The notes under the pieces are model-generated. The model had not been told where the DNA came from. It did no database searches and saw only the letters and a program-made list of their open reading frames with translations. A stretch of DNA of 64,000 nt from Pelagibius marinus (GTDB lineage: Bacteria > Pseudomonadota > Alphaproteobacteria > Kiloniellales > Kiloniellaceae). Each line of letters begins with the position of its first letter. Positions within the stretch are counted from its first letter, which is position 1. Shown one piece after another: positions 26,699 through 42,259 of the stretch. The DNA lies in assembly GCF_014925385.1 (NCBI RefSeq), contig NZ_JACSDK010000003.1:62001-126000 (forward strand), in the 5' to 3' direction. The translations under genes were made by a program, and so were the position numbers.

Positions 26699-27157
26699 AT
26701 GGTGAAGCTTCTGATCAACGGCGCCGAGCGCGAGCTCGACGTTGCCGAAGACACGCCGCTGCTTTGGGCCCTCCGCGACGAACTGGGCCTGACCGGCACC
26801 AAGTTCGGCTGCGGCATGTCGCTCTGCGGCGCCTGCACCGTCCACGTCGACGGGGTCGCGACCCGATCCTGCGTGACCGCCGTGGGCGACGTCGCCGGCA
26901 GCGACGTCACCACCATCGAGGCGGTCTCCGGCAAGGCCGCCGAGGCGGTGCAGACCGCCTGGGAAAAGCTCGACGTGGTGCAGTGCGGCTACTGCCAGTC
27001 CGGCCAGGTCATGTCGGCCGTGGCCCTGCTCAGCGAGAACCCCAAGCCCAGCGACCAGGACATCGACGCCGCCATGAGCGGCAACGTCTGCCGCTGCGGC
27101 ACCTATGTCCGCATCCGCGCCGCCATCCACGAGGCGGCCAAGCTGATGGAGGCCTGA
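26699..27157 (+). CDS. [2Fe-2S] small subunit of a molybdenum hydroxylase (IorA-like)
   Basis: This 152-residue protein has the two [2Fe-2S] modules of xanthine dehydrogenase-family small subunits. The plant ferredoxin-type site is [16 protein letters not shown], and the helical site is [11 protein letters not shown] plus CRCGTY. The separate-subunit size and its pairing with a fused-type large subunit match isoquinoline 1-oxidoreductase and related aldehyde oxidases, with no FAD subunit. The ATG follows cagggag. It is cotranscribed with the large subunit (3-base gap). Confidence 0.93.
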   Translation: MVKLLINGAERELDVAEDTPLLWALRDELGLTGTKFGCGMSLCGACTVHVDGVATRSCVTAVGDVAGSDVTTIEAVSGKAAEAVQTAWEKLDVVQCGYCQSGQVMSAVALLSENPKPSDQDIDAAMSGNVCRCGTYVRIRAAIHEAAKLMEA

Positions 27158-27160
27158 TCC

Positions 27161-29407
27161 ATGTTGGCAAGACACCTCGACAACGACAGCCCGCAACTGC
27201 TCGGCTCCGACGTATTCGGCCGGCCGATGAAGGCCGCGGCTGAGCTGCCGGCCAGCCGGCGGCAGTTCCTCAAGGCCTCGGCGGCCGGCGCCGGCCTGGT
27301 GATCGGCTTCACGCTGGCCGGCGGCAACAAGCTGGCCGCGCTCGCCGCCGCTGCCGAGGGGGGCTTCGCCCCCAACGCCTTCGTCCGGGTTGCTCCCGAC
27401 GGCACGGTTACCGTGCTGATCAAGCATATCGAGTTCGGCCAGGGCACCTTCACCGGCCTCGCCACCCTGGTGGCCGAGGAGATGGACGCCGACTGGGCGC
27501 AGGTGCGCGCCGAGCACGCGCCCGCCGACGCCAGCCTCTACAACAACCTGCACTGGGGGCCGGTGCAGGGCACCGGCGGCAGTTCCTCCATCGCCAACTC
27601 TTACGAACAGCTGCGCCGGGCCGGCGCCGCCGCCCGCGCCTTGCTGGTGCAGGCCGCGGCCGAGGCCTGGGGCGTGCCGGCCGGGGAGATCACGGTGGCA
27701 AAGGGCGTGCTGTCCCATGACGGCAGCGGCCGGCGCAGCGGCTTCGGCGCGTTCGTCCAGGCTGCCGCCAGGCTGGAGACGCCGGTCGAGGTGGCGCTGA
27801 AGCCGGCGGCGGACTTCACCCTCATCGGCAAAGAGGCGCCGCGCCTCGACAGCCGCGCCAAGAGCCGCGGCGAAGCCCTCTACACTCTCGACAAGTCCCT
27901 GCCGGGCATGCTCACCGCGCTGATCGCGCGGCCGCCGGTCTTCGGGGCGACGCTGGTCTCCTTCGACGACAGCGCCGCCCGGGCGGTCAAGGGCGTCACC
28001 GATGTGGTCGCCGTACCCCAGGGCGTGGCGGTGCTGGGACGCGGCTTCTGGGCCGCCAAGCAGGGCCGCGACGCCCTGCAGATCACCTGGGACGAGTCGA
28101 CCGGGGAGACCCGCGGCAGCGACCAGATCATGGCCGAGTACAAGCGACTGGCCGAGAAGCCGGGCGACATCGCCCGGCAGGACGGCGACGCCGAGACGGC
28201 CCTGGCCGGCGCGGCCAAGGTGCTGGAGGCGGACTACGAGTTCCCCTTCCTGGCCCACGCGCCCATGGAACCGCTCGACTGCGTGGTGCAGCTGGGCGAG
28301 GGTGTGGCCGACATCTGGGCCGGTTCGCAGATCCCCACCGTGGACCAGGGCGCCGCTGCGGCCCTCCTGGGCCTGGAGCCGCAGCAGGTGCGCATCCACA
28401 CGATGTTCGCCGGCGGCAGCTTCGGCCGCCGCGCGACGCCCAACGCCGATATGGTCTCCGAGGCCGTCAACGTCGCCAAGGCGATCGGCGGGCGCGCGCC
28501 GGTGAAGCTGGTGTGGACCCGCGAGGACGACATCCAGGGCGGCCGCTACCGCCCGATGTACTTCCACCGTCTGCGCGCCGGCCTCGATGAGCAGGGCAGG
28601 CTGGTCGCCTGGCAGCACCGCATCGTCGGCCAGTCGATCGTCCGTGACACGCCCTTCGCGGGCATGATCCAGAACGGCATCGATCCGACCTCGGTGGAGG
28701 GCGCCAACACGCTGCCCTACCACGTGCCGAACATCACCGTCGACCTGCACACCACCGACGTCGGCGTGCCGGTGCTGTGGTGGCGCTCGGTGGGCAGCAC
28801 CCACACCGCCTATTCGACCGAGGTCTTCATCGACGAGCTGGCCGAGGCCGCCGGCAAGGACCCGGTCGACTTCCGCCTGGAGCTGCTGGGCGAACACCCG
28901 CGCCACGCGGGCGTCCTGAAGCTGGCGGCGGAGAAGGCCGGCTGGGACGAGGCACCGGCGGCGGGCCGCACCCGCGGCATCGCCGTGCACGAGTCCTTCC
29001 ACACCTTTGTGGCCGAGGCGGCGGAGATCTCTCTCGCCGAGGACGGCAGCTTCAAGGTGGAGAAGGTGGTCTGCGCGGTGGACTGCGGCCTGGCGGTCAA
29101 CCCCGACCAGGTGAAGGCGCAGATGGAAGGCGGCATCGCCTACGGCCTGGGCGCCGTGCTGCACAACGCCCTGACCTTGGACGGCGGCCGCGTGGAGCAG
29201 TCGAACTTCCACGACTATCAGCCGCTGCGCATGAACGAGATGCCGGAGGTCGAGGTGCACATCATGCCCTCGGACGAGCCCCCCACCGGCGTCGGCGAAC
29301 CCGGCGTGCCGCCCATCGGCGCGGCGGTCGCCAACGCGGTCTACAAGGCGACGGGCCGGCGCATCCGCCGCCTGCCTTTCGACCTGCACGACTTTAGCGC
29401 GGCCTAA
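27161..29407 (+). CDS. Molybdopterin-binding large subunit of a molybdenum hydroxylase (IorB-like)
   Basis: This 748-residue protein begins with a twin-arginine signal (SRRQFLKAS at residues 32-40, then a hydrophobic stretch), so the heterodimer is probably exported folded, carrying the small subunit with it. It contains the Mo-cofactor domains: GGSFGRR near residue 420 and the C-terminal [17 protein letters not shown] segment with the active-site glutamate of the family. IorAB-type enzymes hydroxylate N-heterocycles or oxidise aldehydes, passing electrons to a cytochrome. The substrate is unknown. A terminator follows at 29471. Confidence 0.92.
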   Translation: MLARHLDNDSPQLLGSDVFGRPMKAAAELPASRRQFLKASAAGAGLVIGFTLAGGNKLAALAAAAEGGFAPNAFVRVAPDGTVTVLIKHIEFGQGTFTGLATLVAEEMDADWAQVRAEHAPADASLYNNLHWGPVQGTGGSSSIANSYEQLRRAGAAARALLVQAAAEAWGVPAGEITVAKGVLSHDGSGRRSGFGAFVQAAARLETPVEVALKPAADFTLIGKEAPRLDSRAKSRGEALYTLDKSLPGMLTALIARPPVFGATLVSFDDSAARAVKGVTDVVAVPQGVAVLGRGFWAAKQGRDALQITWDESTGETRGSDQIMAEYKRLAEKPGDIARQDGDAETALAGAAKVLEADYEFPFLAHAPMEPLDCVVQLGEGVADIWAGSQIPTVDQGAAAALLGLEPQQVRIHTMFAGGSFGRRATPNADMVSEAVNVAKAIGGRAPVKLVWTREDDIQGGRYRPMYFHRLRAGLDEQGRLVAWQHRIVGQSIVRDTPFAGMIQNGIDPTSVEGANTLPYHVPNITVDLHTTDVGVPVLWWRSVGSTHTAYSTEVFIDELAEAAGKDPVDFRLELLGEHPRHAGVLKLAAEKAGWDEAPAAGRTRGIAVHESFHTFVAEAAEISLAEDGSFKVEKVVCAVDCGLAVNPDQVKAQMEGGIAYGLGAVLHNALTLDGGRVEQSNFHDYQPLRMNEMPEVEVHIMPSDEPPTGVGEPGVPPIGAAVANAVYKATGRRIRRLPFDLHDFSAA

Positions 29408-30804
<1,397 letters not shown>

Positions 30805-32376
30805 TCAGTCGGAGCTCGTTCCCGCCTTATAGACACTCTTCCCGGTGGCCGAGTCGATGCCTTCCAGGCTCACGTCATAGCCCCAAAGCTGGCGCAGGTA
30901 GTGCAAGACGCGGTCTCGCTCACTGCCAATCAGCGGCACACGGTCCCGCATATAGTGGTGCAGCTTGAGTTCGCGGTCGCTTAGCAGCTCAACATCAACG
31001 ATCTGTATATCCGGCTCGATCGCCGAAAGATCATAGCTTCGCGCCAATGCCTGGCGGACGCGGCGATAACCGGCTTCATCATGGATGTCCGAGACCTCGT
31101 AGTGAGGCTCACTGTCGCGATCCTCCAGCACGAAAAACCGCCACTTTCGAATCAGATGGGGGCTCAGGTACTGCAGGATGAAGGACTCGTCCCGGTAGTT
31201 CGCCCAGGCTTCCCTCAACGCCGACCGCCAGTCGCCGCTGCCGGCAAACTCCGGATGCCACTCGCGATCCTCCTCAGTCGGCTCCGTTGCAATACGGCGT
31301 ATGTCTTGCATCATGTCGAACCCCAAGGCATAGGGGTTGATGCCATTGTAGCGGGGGTCGTCGAAGCCAGGTTGAAACACCACGTTGGAGTGGTTGTGCA
31401 GGATCTCCAGCATCGCCCCCTCGGTCAACAGGCCTTTATCATAGAGAGCGTTGACAATGTAGTGATGAACAAAGGTGGCGCACCCCTCGTTCATCACCTT
31501 GGTTTGCTTTTGTGGATAGAAGTATTGGGCAATGTTGCGGACAATGCGCAGAATCTCCCGCTGCCACTCCTCCAGCACTGGGCTGTTCTTTTCGATGAAG
31601 TAGAGGAGGTTCTCTTCCGGCAGCTTCAGAAGGTCCTTGCGCTTTGCCGCCTCGCGCTCATCTGCCTGCAGCGCCGTCTTATCCGGCGGGCGCGGCACGG
31701 TGCGCCAGATGTCCCGAAAGGTGCGGGCCTCGTATTCCTGCCGCTCCCGCTCGCGGTCGGCGCGCGCCTTCGCCAGCAGTTTGGGCGGCCGTCTATAGCG
31801 AAAGACGCCGTGATCCATCACCGCGTGCGCCGCGTCGAGCAGGGCTTCCACTTCCTGGTGGCCGTGCCGCTCCTCAGCCCCGGCGATGTAACTCTTGGCG
31901 AACTCGAGATACTCCAGGATGCCTTCGGCGTCGGTCCACTGCCGGAAGAGGTAGTTGTTCTTGAAGAAATGATTGTGGCCGAAGGCCGCGTGCGCCATCA
32001 CCAGGGCCTGCAGGGCCATGGTGTTGCCTTCCATGTTGTAACTGATGCAGGGGTTGGAATTGATGACGATCTCGTAGGCGAGGCCTGCGTAGCCCTTGCG
32101 GTACATTACCTCCTCGCGGACGAACCGTTTGCCGAACGACCAATGCCCGTACATCAGCGGCAACCCGTGGGAGGCATAGGCGTCGAGCATCTGCTCGGCG
32201 GAGATCACCTCGACCTGGTTGGGATAGATGTCGAGTCCGAGGTCCTCGAGCGCCACCTCCTGAATGGCATCGTAGGTCCGCTGCATCGTCTCGAAGGTCC
32301 ACTCCGAGGACTCGAACAGCGGCTTGCCGCGACGCTTCTGCTGGCGCTTCGGCGCCGCCGTCTTGGAGCCTGTCAT
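30805..32376 (-). CDS. spoVR: SpoVR/YcgB family protein
   Basis: This 523-residue cytoplasmic protein is of normal YcgB/SpoVR length. Family hallmarks are YGHWSFGKRF, NPCISYNMEGN, HAAFGHNHFFKNN and the C-terminal basic domain. Its biochemical role is not established. In enterobacteria it is encoded near or coexpressed with yeaGH and depends on stress sigma factors; in Bacillus it affects spore cortex. Here it is the last gene of prkA-yeaH-spoVR, starting 4 bases after yeaH. GC content is lower than in flanking genes (34 of 60 in a sample at 31081-31140). Confidence 0.94.
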   Translation of the reverse strand: MTGSKTAAPKRQQKRRGKPLFESSEWTFETMQRTYDAIQEVALEDLGLDIYPNQVEVISAEQMLDAYASHGLPLMYGHWSFGKRFVREEVMYRKGYAGLAYEIVINSNPCISYNMEGNTMALQALVMAHAAFGHNHFFKNNYLFRQWTDAEGILEYLEFAKSYIAGAEERHGHQEVEALLDAAHAVMDHGVFRYRRPPKLLAKARADRERERQEYEARTFRDIWRTVPRPPDKTALQADEREAAKRKDLLKLPEENLLYFIEKNSPVLEEWQREILRIVRNIAQYFYPQKQTKVMNEGCATFVHHYIVNALYDKGLLTEGAMLEILHNHSNVVFQPGFDDPRYNGINPYALGFDMMQDIRRIATEPTEEDREWHPEFAGSGDWRSALREAWANYRDESFILQYLSPHLIRKWRFFVLEDRDSEPHYEVSDIHDEAGYRRVRQALARSYDLSAIEPDIQIVDVELLSDRELKLHHYMRDRVPLIGSERDRVLHYLRQLWGYDVSLEGIDSATGKSVYKAGTSSD

Positions 32377-32380
32377 CGCC

Positions 32381-33691
32381 TCACTTCACCTCCCGCGTCG
32401 ATGCGAAGAGTTCCCGGAACACCGGGAAGATGTCGCCGGGCCGGCTAATCCGCTTCATGGCGAAATTCGGCCAGGCGTCCCTGACCTTCAGGTAGGAGCG
32501 CCACAATTCGGTGCCCCGTGCTTCGTCCTGGAACAGGGCGCTTTCGCGTTCGTCCAGGATCTCCACGTAGGCGTAGTACTGGCAGTAGGGCATCAGGGCC
32601 TCGGAGAGCAGCTTGATGCACTTCTCGGAGTCGCCAGCGTAATTTTCTCCATCCGAGGCCTGGGCCGCGTAGATGTTCCACTGCGAGGTCGGATAGCGGT
32701 CGGCCATGATCTTCTGCATCTCGAGCAGGGCCGTGGAGATCACCGTGCCGCCGCTTTCCCGGCTGTAAAAGAAGGTCTCTTCGTCGACTTCCTTGGCTTC
32801 GTGGGTATGTCGAATGAAGATGACCTCGGTACGCTCATAGCAACGGTCGAGAAACAGATGAAGCAGCATGAAGAATCGCTTGGCCAGGTCCTTCTCGCGC
32901 TCGCCCATCGAGCCGGAGACGTCCATGAGGCAGAACATCACCGCCTGGGTGATCGGCTGGGGCTTCTGCTCGAAGTAGTTGAAGCGCAAGTCGTGGGGAT
33001 CGATGTAGGGAACGGAGCGCTGGCGCTTCAGCAACTCCTCCAACTCCTCATGCAGCGCTTTCAGGCGCTGGCGCTGCTCGGGCTCGAGCGACTCCCGCCG
33101 CTCCAGTTCCATGATCTCTCGCTGAAGCTCGGCGATCTCCTCCTTGCGTGGCCGCTTCAGTGCCAAGCGGCGGCTGAAGCTATTTCGCATGGTGCGCTGG
33201 ACATTGAGGTTCGTCGGGGTGCCCACGGAACTCAGACCGGCACGATGTGGCTTGGTGACGGTGACGTCCTTCAGGCTCGTCTTGACCAAATCGGGCAGCT
33301 CCAGATCCTCGAAGAAGAGGTCGAGGAATTCCTCGCGCGTCAGGGCGAAGCGGAAGGCGTCCTCGCCTTCGCCTGAGTCGGAGCCCTGCTTGCCGCCGCC
33401 ACCTTCGCCGCCCTGGGGCTTGGGCAGGCGGTCTCCGGTGAGGTACTCCTTATTGCCCTTGAAGACGCCGCTGCGCCGGCCGCCGGTCCTGCTGTGGCGC
33501 AGTCGCGGCTCGTCGATGTCCTTGGACGGAATGGAGATCGTCTCGCCGCTGTCAAGATCGCCGATCGAGCGGTCTTTCAGCTTTTTGTTGACGACTTCCT
33601 TGATACTGGCGCGGGCCCGGCGCAGAAAGCGCTGGCGGTTGCCCAGGCTCTTGTCCTTGGGATTGCGCCGGCGATCTATGAAGAAGGGCAT
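32381..33691 (-). CDS. YeaH/YhbH family protein (DUF444, VWA-like)
   Basis: This 436-residue protein of the DUF444 family has a basic N-terminus with FIDRRRNPKDKSLGNRQRFLRR, a glycine/serine-rich linker, and a von Willebrand A-like domain with the MIDAS-type motif CLMDVSGSMGE. It is an obligate genomic partner of the PrkA kinase and SpoVR; in E. coli YeaG and YeaH act in nutrient-stress survival. It is cytoplasmic. The ATG is 13 bases after the prkA stop, so the two are cotranscribed. Confidence 0.94.
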   Translation of the reverse strand: MPFFIDRRRNPKDKSLGNRQRFLRRARASIKEVVNKKLKDRSIGDLDSGETISIPSKDIDEPRLRHSRTGGRRSGVFKGNKEYLTGDRLPKPQGGEGGGGKQGSDSGEGEDAFRFALTREEFLDLFFEDLELPDLVKTSLKDVTVTKPHRAGLSSVGTPTNLNVQRTMRNSFSRRLALKRPRKEEIAELQREIMELERRESLEPEQRQRLKALHEELEELLKRQRSVPYIDPHDLRFNYFEQKPQPITQAVMFCLMDVSGSMGEREKDLAKRFFMLLHLFLDRCYERTEVIFIRHTHEAKEVDEETFFYSRESGGTVISTALLEMQKIMADRYPTSQWNIYAAQASDGENYAGDSEKCIKLLSEALMPYCQYYAYVEILDERESALFQDEARGTELWRSYLKVRDAWPNFAMKRISRPGDIFPVFRELFASTREVK

Positions 33692-33704
33692 CTTAGTGCA
33701 CCAG

Positions 33705-35639
33705 TCAGCCTGCCTTGTTGACCCGCATATACCACTCGACCAGGCGGCGCACCTGGCGCTTCGAGTAGCCGTGCTCCTTCATGCGCTGCACGAACTGATG
33801 GTGCTTCTCATCAGTTTCGCTGTCTTTCTTCGACCCAAAGCTGATGACCGGCAGGAGATCTTCAACCTGGCTGAACATGCGCTTCTCGATGACGTCGCGC
33901 AGCTTCTCGTAGCTGGTCCACACCGGGTTCCGGCCCTCGTTGTTGGCCCTGGCGCGAAGGGCGAACTTCACAACCTCGTTGCGGAAATCCTTCGGATTGG
34001 CAATGCCCGCCGGCTTTTCGATCTTCGAGAGCTCGGCATCCAGAGTTTCGCGGTTCAAGATCTGCCCAGTGTCCGGATCCTTGAAATCCTGCTCCTCAAT
34101 CCAGGCATCGGCATAGGCGATGTAGCGGTCAAACAGGTTTTGGCCGAATTCGCCGTAAGATTCGACATAGGCCTTTTGGATTTCGTTGCCGATGAACTCG
34201 GCGTAACGCGGCGCCAGCTCGGACTTCAGGAAGTCCAGGTACTGCGCCTCTAGCTCGGGCGGGAACTGCTCGCGCTTCACGGCGTTTTCCAGGACATACA
34301 TCAGGTGCACCGGGTCCGCGGCCACTTCCTCGGTGTCGTAATTGAAGGTCTCGGAGAGAACCTTGAAGGCAAAGCGCGTGGAAACGCCGTTCATACCCTC
34401 ATCGACACCGGCGGCATCGCGGTATTCCTGTACCGACTTCGCTTTCGGGTCGGTGTCCTTGAGGTTCTCGCCGTCGTAAACCCGCATCTTCGAATAGCGC
34501 GACGAATTCTCATGCTCCTTCAAGCGGGTGAGGATGGCGAAGCGAGCGAGATTGTTGAGAGTCTCGGCGGCACAGGGTGCTTCGGCGAGTTCGCTTTGCT
34601 CCAGCAACTTCTTGTAAATCTGCGCCTCCTCGGTGACGCGCAGGCAATAGGGCACCTTGATGACGCAGATGCGGTCGAGGAAAGCCTCGTTGTTCTTGTT
34701 GCTCTTGAATTGCAGCCACTCGGCCTCATTGGAATGGGCCAGCACGATGCCCTGGAAGGGGAAGGCGCCAACACTCTCAGTACCCACGTAGTTGCCTTCC
34801 TGGGTCGCTGTCAGCAGGGGATGCAGAACCTTGATCGGCGCCTTGAACATCTCGACGAACTCGAGAAGGCCCTGAGTCGTGCGGTTGAGGCCGCCGGAAT
34901 AGGAGTAGGCGTCGGGGTCGTTCTGGCTGAAATGCTCGAGCTTCCGGATGTCGATCTTGCCCACCAGAGAGGAGACGTCCTGGTTGTTCTCGTCACCCGG
35001 CTCGGTCTTGGCTATGCAGGCCTGGCGCAGCTTGGAAGGCATCAGCTTGACGACGTTGAATTTGGAGAGGTCGCCACCGAACTCGTCGAGTCGCTTGATG
35101 GCCCAAGGTGAGGCGAGCCCGGTCAGGCGGTGCCGCGCGATGCCGTATTTCTCCTCCAGCAGGTCGCCGAATCGTTCGGGATCGAACAGACAGAGGGGAG
35201 ACTCGAACAGCGGGCTCATTTCCTCGCCGGCCTTCAGCACGTAGACCGGCCGCTCCTCCATCAAGCGCTTCAACCGCTCGGCAAGGGAGGACTTGCCGCC
35301 GCCGACCGGCCCCAGGAGGTAGAGGATCTGCTTGCGCTCCTCCAGGCCCTGCGCGGCATAGCGGAAGTAATTCACGATGCGCTCGATCGTATCTTCCATG
35401 CCGTAGAAATCGGCGAAGGCGGGATATCGCTTGATCGTGCGATTGAGAAAGATTCGCCCCAGCCGGGAATCCGCACTGGTATCGACGACCTCGGGCTCGC
35501 CGATCGCCATGATCATGCGCTCGGCGGTCGTAGCGTACATTCCAGGGTCGTCGCGGCAGGCGATGAGATAATCCTGGAGGGTCACTTCCTCATGTTGGCT
35601 GCGGCGATATTCTTCGGAAAACTGCGTAAAAACGTTCAT
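33705..35639 (-). CDS. prkA: PrkA-family AAA+ serine protein kinase/protease (YeaG)
   Basis: This 644-residue protein has an N-terminal AAA domain with Walker A GPVGGGKSSLAERL, the PrkA-specific segment KAGEEMSPLFESPLCLF, and a C-terminal PrkA domain. PrkA/YeaG has been reported to phosphorylate proteins and, in Bacillus, to act as an ATP-dependent protease. It is the first gene of the stress operon with yeaH and spoVR. Codon choice is less GC-rich than in the neighbouring chromosome (30 of 60 in a sample at 34081-34140). No clear promoter was identified upstream. Confidence 0.95.
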   Translation of the reverse strand: MNVFTQFSEEYRRSQHEEVTLQDYLIACRDDPGMYATTAERMIMAIGEPEVVDTSADSRLGRIFLNRTIKRYPAFADFYGMEDTIERIVNYFRYAAQGLEERKQILYLLGPVGGGKSSLAERLKRLMEERPVYVLKAGEEMSPLFESPLCLFDPERFGDLLEEKYGIARHRLTGLASPWAIKRLDEFGGDLSKFNVVKLMPSKLRQACIAKTEPGDENNQDVSSLVGKIDIRKLEHFSQNDPDAYSYSGGLNRTTQGLLEFVEMFKAPIKVLHPLLTATQEGNYVGTESVGAFPFQGIVLAHSNEAEWLQFKSNKNNEAFLDRICVIKVPYCLRVTEEAQIYKKLLEQSELAEAPCAAETLNNLARFAILTRLKEHENSSRYSKMRVYDGENLKDTDPKAKSVQEYRDAAGVDEGMNGVSTRFAFKVLSETFNYDTEEVAADPVHLMYVLENAVKREQFPPELEAQYLDFLKSELAPRYAEFIGNEIQKAYVESYGEFGQNLFDRYIAYADAWIEEQDFKDPDTGQILNRETLDAELSKIEKPAGIANPKDFRNEVVKFALRARANNEGRNPVWTSYEKLRDVIEKRMFSQVEDLLPVISFGSKKDSETDEKHHQFVQRMKEHGYSKRQVRRLVEWYMRVNKAG

Positions 35640-36306
35640 CTCGGGGCGCTCTCCTCGGCGTTAGTAAGACGAATCTCACTCCCTTGGGATACGTCCGAGC
35701 GTCCTGCCTTAGTCTGACGATGCCAGAGTCAGCCATGATCAGCAGTTCTATGCGCGACTTATCCCTTTCGTCCGTTCCACGGGTCGCTCCCCTCCAGCTT
35801 CTTGAATGCCTTTAAGTCTGATATGGTACTCCGATTCGAGGAAAGAAATGCTTAACTTTAATCGCAATCTTACAAGCGTCCTCTTCGGGGCCAAATCAGT
35901 TCGTTTGATTGTAATACGTTTCTTTGCCGCTGCGCTTCCCCAACACGGCGTTCACAATTCAATGATGATGGTTGGCTCTCTTTTTGGGAGGTGTCGTGGT
36001 GCGCCTTGCCAGGGCCTGAGCCATCCGGACCGGGCCACGGGCCGGGCGCCCAATCGCCTCTGGGATACCAGCCTTTTCGAAGAAGCATTCGATTGGCTCT
36101 CCGCCAGGGAGCGATCCCGGCCCGGAATCATCCTCGACCGCCGCAGAGCCTTGGTCAGGCCGCCTGCCACGCAGTGAACACGGCTCACAGGGTGCGTGAT
36201 ATCCGTTCTTGAGAGGTCCGCTTCGGGTCAAAAGCGGACATAGGGCTGCATTGGCCGCGGGGTCTGCTCCCAGTCCGCAAGCAATCCTTCCACAGCCTCG
36301 CCCGCT
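35640..36306. other. 667-base gap upstream of prkA with an interspersed repeat
   Basis: This gap should hold the prkA promoter on the minus strand. I looked for sigma-54 (TGGCAC-N5-TTGCA) and EcfG (GGAAC-N16/17-CGTT) patterns and found no good match. Open frames here lack ribosome sites and recognisable domains. The only recognisable item is the repeat at 36216-36239. Confidence 0.55.
36216..36239 (-). repeat. Short interspersed repeat, copy A
   Basis: gtccgctt and aagcggac form perfect 8-bp arms around cgggtcaa. Read on the minus strand from the adjoining atg it encodes MSAFDPKRTS. I recall that short peptide from many small spurious ORFs annotated across alphaproteobacterial genomes, which points to a widespread noncoding repeat. 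Confidence 0.6.
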
Positions 36307-40177
<3,871 letters not shown>

Positions 40178-40208
40178 TCACCCATCCTGGGCCGAGACAA
40201 GAGCGCCG

Positions 40209-41063
40209 TTAGAAGACGTCCGAAATCCAGGAACCTTCGCTGTCTTCCGGACGCAGGTTTTCGCCGGTCAGCAGGGCGTAGCTATCGATATACCACTCGC
40301 TGCCCGGGAAGTTGTGGCCCAGCACGGCCGCCGTTGCCTTGGCCTCGTCGACAATGCCCATGGCCAGGTAGCACTCGACCAGGCGGTGCAGGGCCTCGGG
40401 CACGTGGGTCGTCGTCTGATAGCGCTCGATCACCGTGCGGAAGCGGTTGATGGCGGCCAGGTATTCGCTGCGGCTCTGATAGAAGCGGCCAATGGCCATG
40501 TGCTTGCCGGCCAGGTGATCGAGGGCCAGGTCGATCTTCAGCTCGGCATCGCGGGCGTATTTGCTGTTCGGAAAGCGGCGCACCAGCTCTTCCAGCGCCG
40601 TCAGCGACTCGGCGGTCATCTTCTGGTCACGCCGCACGTCGGAAATCTGCTCATAGTAGCTGATCGCCTTCAGATAATAGGCGTAGGCGACGTCTGGGCT
40701 GCCGGGGTGCAGTTCGATGAAGCGGTCCAGGGCGTTGATCGCCTCGTCGTAGGAGTTTTCCTGGTAGAAGGCGTAGGCGGCCATGAGCTGGGCTTTGGAG
40801 GCCCATTCGGAGTAGGGGTGCTGGCGCTCGACCTCGTCGAAGAGGCGAGCGGCCTCCTCGTAGTCGCCGGCCTGCATGGCGTTCATGGCGCCGTTGTAGA
40901 GTTCTTCGACCGGCTTTTCGACATAGACCGGGCGCTCGTCCGAGCTGCAGGCGACCAGCGTCAGGCCGAGCAGCGCCGCGGCGGCGAGGTGGCCGAGCCG
41001 ATACGGTGAGCTTCGGCGGCGCGGCCGCCCGGCGCCGAAGTGCTTGGTTTTGGGATCGCTCAT
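40209..41063 (-). CDS. bamD: Outer membrane protein assembly factor BamD
   Basis: This 284-residue lipoprotein has a long basic N-terminus, then a hydrophobic signal ending in the lipobox LVAC. Five TPR-like units follow, including YNGAMNAMQAGDYEEAARLF and YDEAINALDRFIELHPGS. BamD is the essential lipoprotein that works with BamA to fold beta-barrel proteins at the outer membrane. The start at 41063 lies 179 bases beyond the lpxC terminator, so it probably has its own promoter in 41064-41241, followed by recN and ligA. Confidence 0.95.
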   Translation of the reverse strand: MSDPKTKHFGAGRPRRRSSPYRLGHLAAAALLGLTLVACSSDERPVYVEKPVEELYNGAMNAMQAGDYEEAARLFDEVERQHPYSEWASKAQLMAAYAFYQENSYDEAINALDRFIELHPGSPDVAYAYYLKAISYYEQISDVRRDQKMTAESLTALEELVRRFPNSKYARDAELKIDLALDHLAGKHMAIGRFYQSRSEYLAAINRFRTVIERYQTTTHVPEALHRLVECYLAMGIVDEAKATAAVLGHNFPGSEWYIDSYALLTGENLRPEDSEGSWISDVF

Positions 41064-41241
41064 GGTTTTCCGTGCCCCCGAGGTGCCAGGCGCCTTTCCG
41101 GCGCGCCCCCGAACGAATCTCTGCCGTGGAAGGTATATCTGTCCAGGCGACTATAGGTCCAAGCGGCGGACGCCTCAAGCGGGCTCATGAGGGCCGCAGG
41201 AGGCGGAAAACCACCCCTTTTTGGGGTTCTCCGCCGCCCGG

Positions 41242-41284
41242 GCGCAAAACGAAAGCGCCGCCCGCTGTCAGGCGGGCGGCGCTT
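41242..41284 (-). terminator. Rho-independent terminator after lpxC
   Basis: On the minus strand a 13-bp GC-rich stem (aagcgccgcccgc/gcgggcggcgctt) with a 6-base loop is followed by tcgttttg. It sits 25 bases beyond the lpxC stop and separates it from bamD. Confidence 0.88.
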
Positions 41285-41308
41285 CAGCCGTAAAGCCGGC
41301 AGTTGGCG

Positions 41309-42259
41309 TCAGGCGCGGGCCGCGACCGCCCGATTCGGCTGGGTCTGGGCCCCGGCGGCGCTGTGGCTGGTGGTCAGTTCGGTCCACTCCCAGGCGCCTT
41401 CCTCGGCAAAGAGGGTCTGCAGCAGGCGCAGGGTCAGGGCATGGCCCGCCCGGTCGCCCTGGAAGTGCCCGATGATCGGCGTCCCGGCCATATAGAGATC
41501 GCCGATCGAATCCAGCACCTTGTGCCGCACGAACTCGTTGGGGAAGCGCAGGCCGTCCTCGTTCACGATCTCATGGCCATTGACCACGATGGCGTTCTCC
41601 AGGGAGCCGCCGCGGGCCAGGCCCATGGCGCGCATCTTCTCGATGTCCTGGGCCAGGCCGAAGGTCCGCGCCCGGGCCACGTCGCGCTTGAAGGCGCTTT
41701 CGTTGACCTCGGTGAACCATTCCTGGCGGCCGATCAGGGTGTCGGGGAACTCGATCTCGAAGCTGACGGTGAAGCCATTGCCCGGCGCCAGGGAGGCGGC
41801 GCGGTGCGGCTCGGACACCGAGATCTCTTCAAGGATGCGCAGGGCCCGGCGCGGGCTGCTCTGGACCGCGACCCCGGCGCACTCGATCAGGAAGACAAAG
41901 GGCGCGGCGCTGCCGTCCATGATCGGCACTTCCGGACCGTTCAGCTCGATGACCGCGTTGTCGATGCCGCAGCCGCTGAGCGCCGACATCAAGTGTTCGA
42001 TGGTGGCGATCTGGTTGCCCTTGGGGTCCACCAGGGTAGTGCAGAGCGGCGTCTCGATGGCATTGCGCCAGCTTGCCTGGATCTCCGTGCCGCCGGCCGC
42101 GTCGGTGCGGCGGAACACGATGCCGGTATCCGCCTCAGCCGGATGCAGCACCATGCTCACCTTGGCGCCGCTGTGCAGCGCAACACCGGAGCAATTGATG
42201 GAATTCTTAAGCGTCTGCTGGCGAACGACATGCCCTGCCGAAGCGCTATCTACTGCCAT
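41309..42259 (-). CDS. lpxC: UDP-3-O-acyl-N-acetylglucosamine deacetylase LpxC
   Basis: This 316-residue zinc deacetylase carries out the committed step of lipid A synthesis. Zinc ligands are visible: His in EHLMSALSG, His in RHKVLDSIGDLYMAG with the Asp a few residues on, and the catalytic His in IGHFQGDRAGHA. The ATG at 42259 gives the family N-terminus (RQQTLKNSINCSGVALHSG); 13 further codons upstream are open but not needed. It lies behind ftsZ, separated by two hairpins, so it may have its own promoter. Confidence 0.96.
   Translation of the reverse strand: MAVDSASAGHVVRQQTLKNSINCSGVALHSGAKVSMVLHPAEADTGIVFRRTDAAGGTEIQASWRNAIETPLCTTLVDPKGNQIATIEHLMSALSGCGIDNAVIELNGPEVPIMDGSAAPFVFLIECAGVAVQSSPRRALRILEEISVSEPHRAASLAPGNGFTVSFEIEFPDTLIGRQEWFTEVNESAFKRDVARARTFGLAQDIEKMRAMGLARGGSLENAIVVNGHEIVNEDGLRFPNEFVRHKVLDSIGDLYMAGTPIIGHFQGDRAGHALTLRLLQTLFAEEGAWEWTELTTSHSAAGAQTQPNRAVAARA

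Noticed and set aside
35640-35840. Sigma-54 or EcfG-type promoter for prkA
   Set aside because: Scanned the minus strand; a GGAAC occurs but no CGTT at 16-17 bases, and no TGGCAC-N5-TTGC pair is present.
35806-36177. 123-codon open frame upstream of prkA
   Set aside because: No ribosome site and no domain, and equally long frames exist on the other strand.
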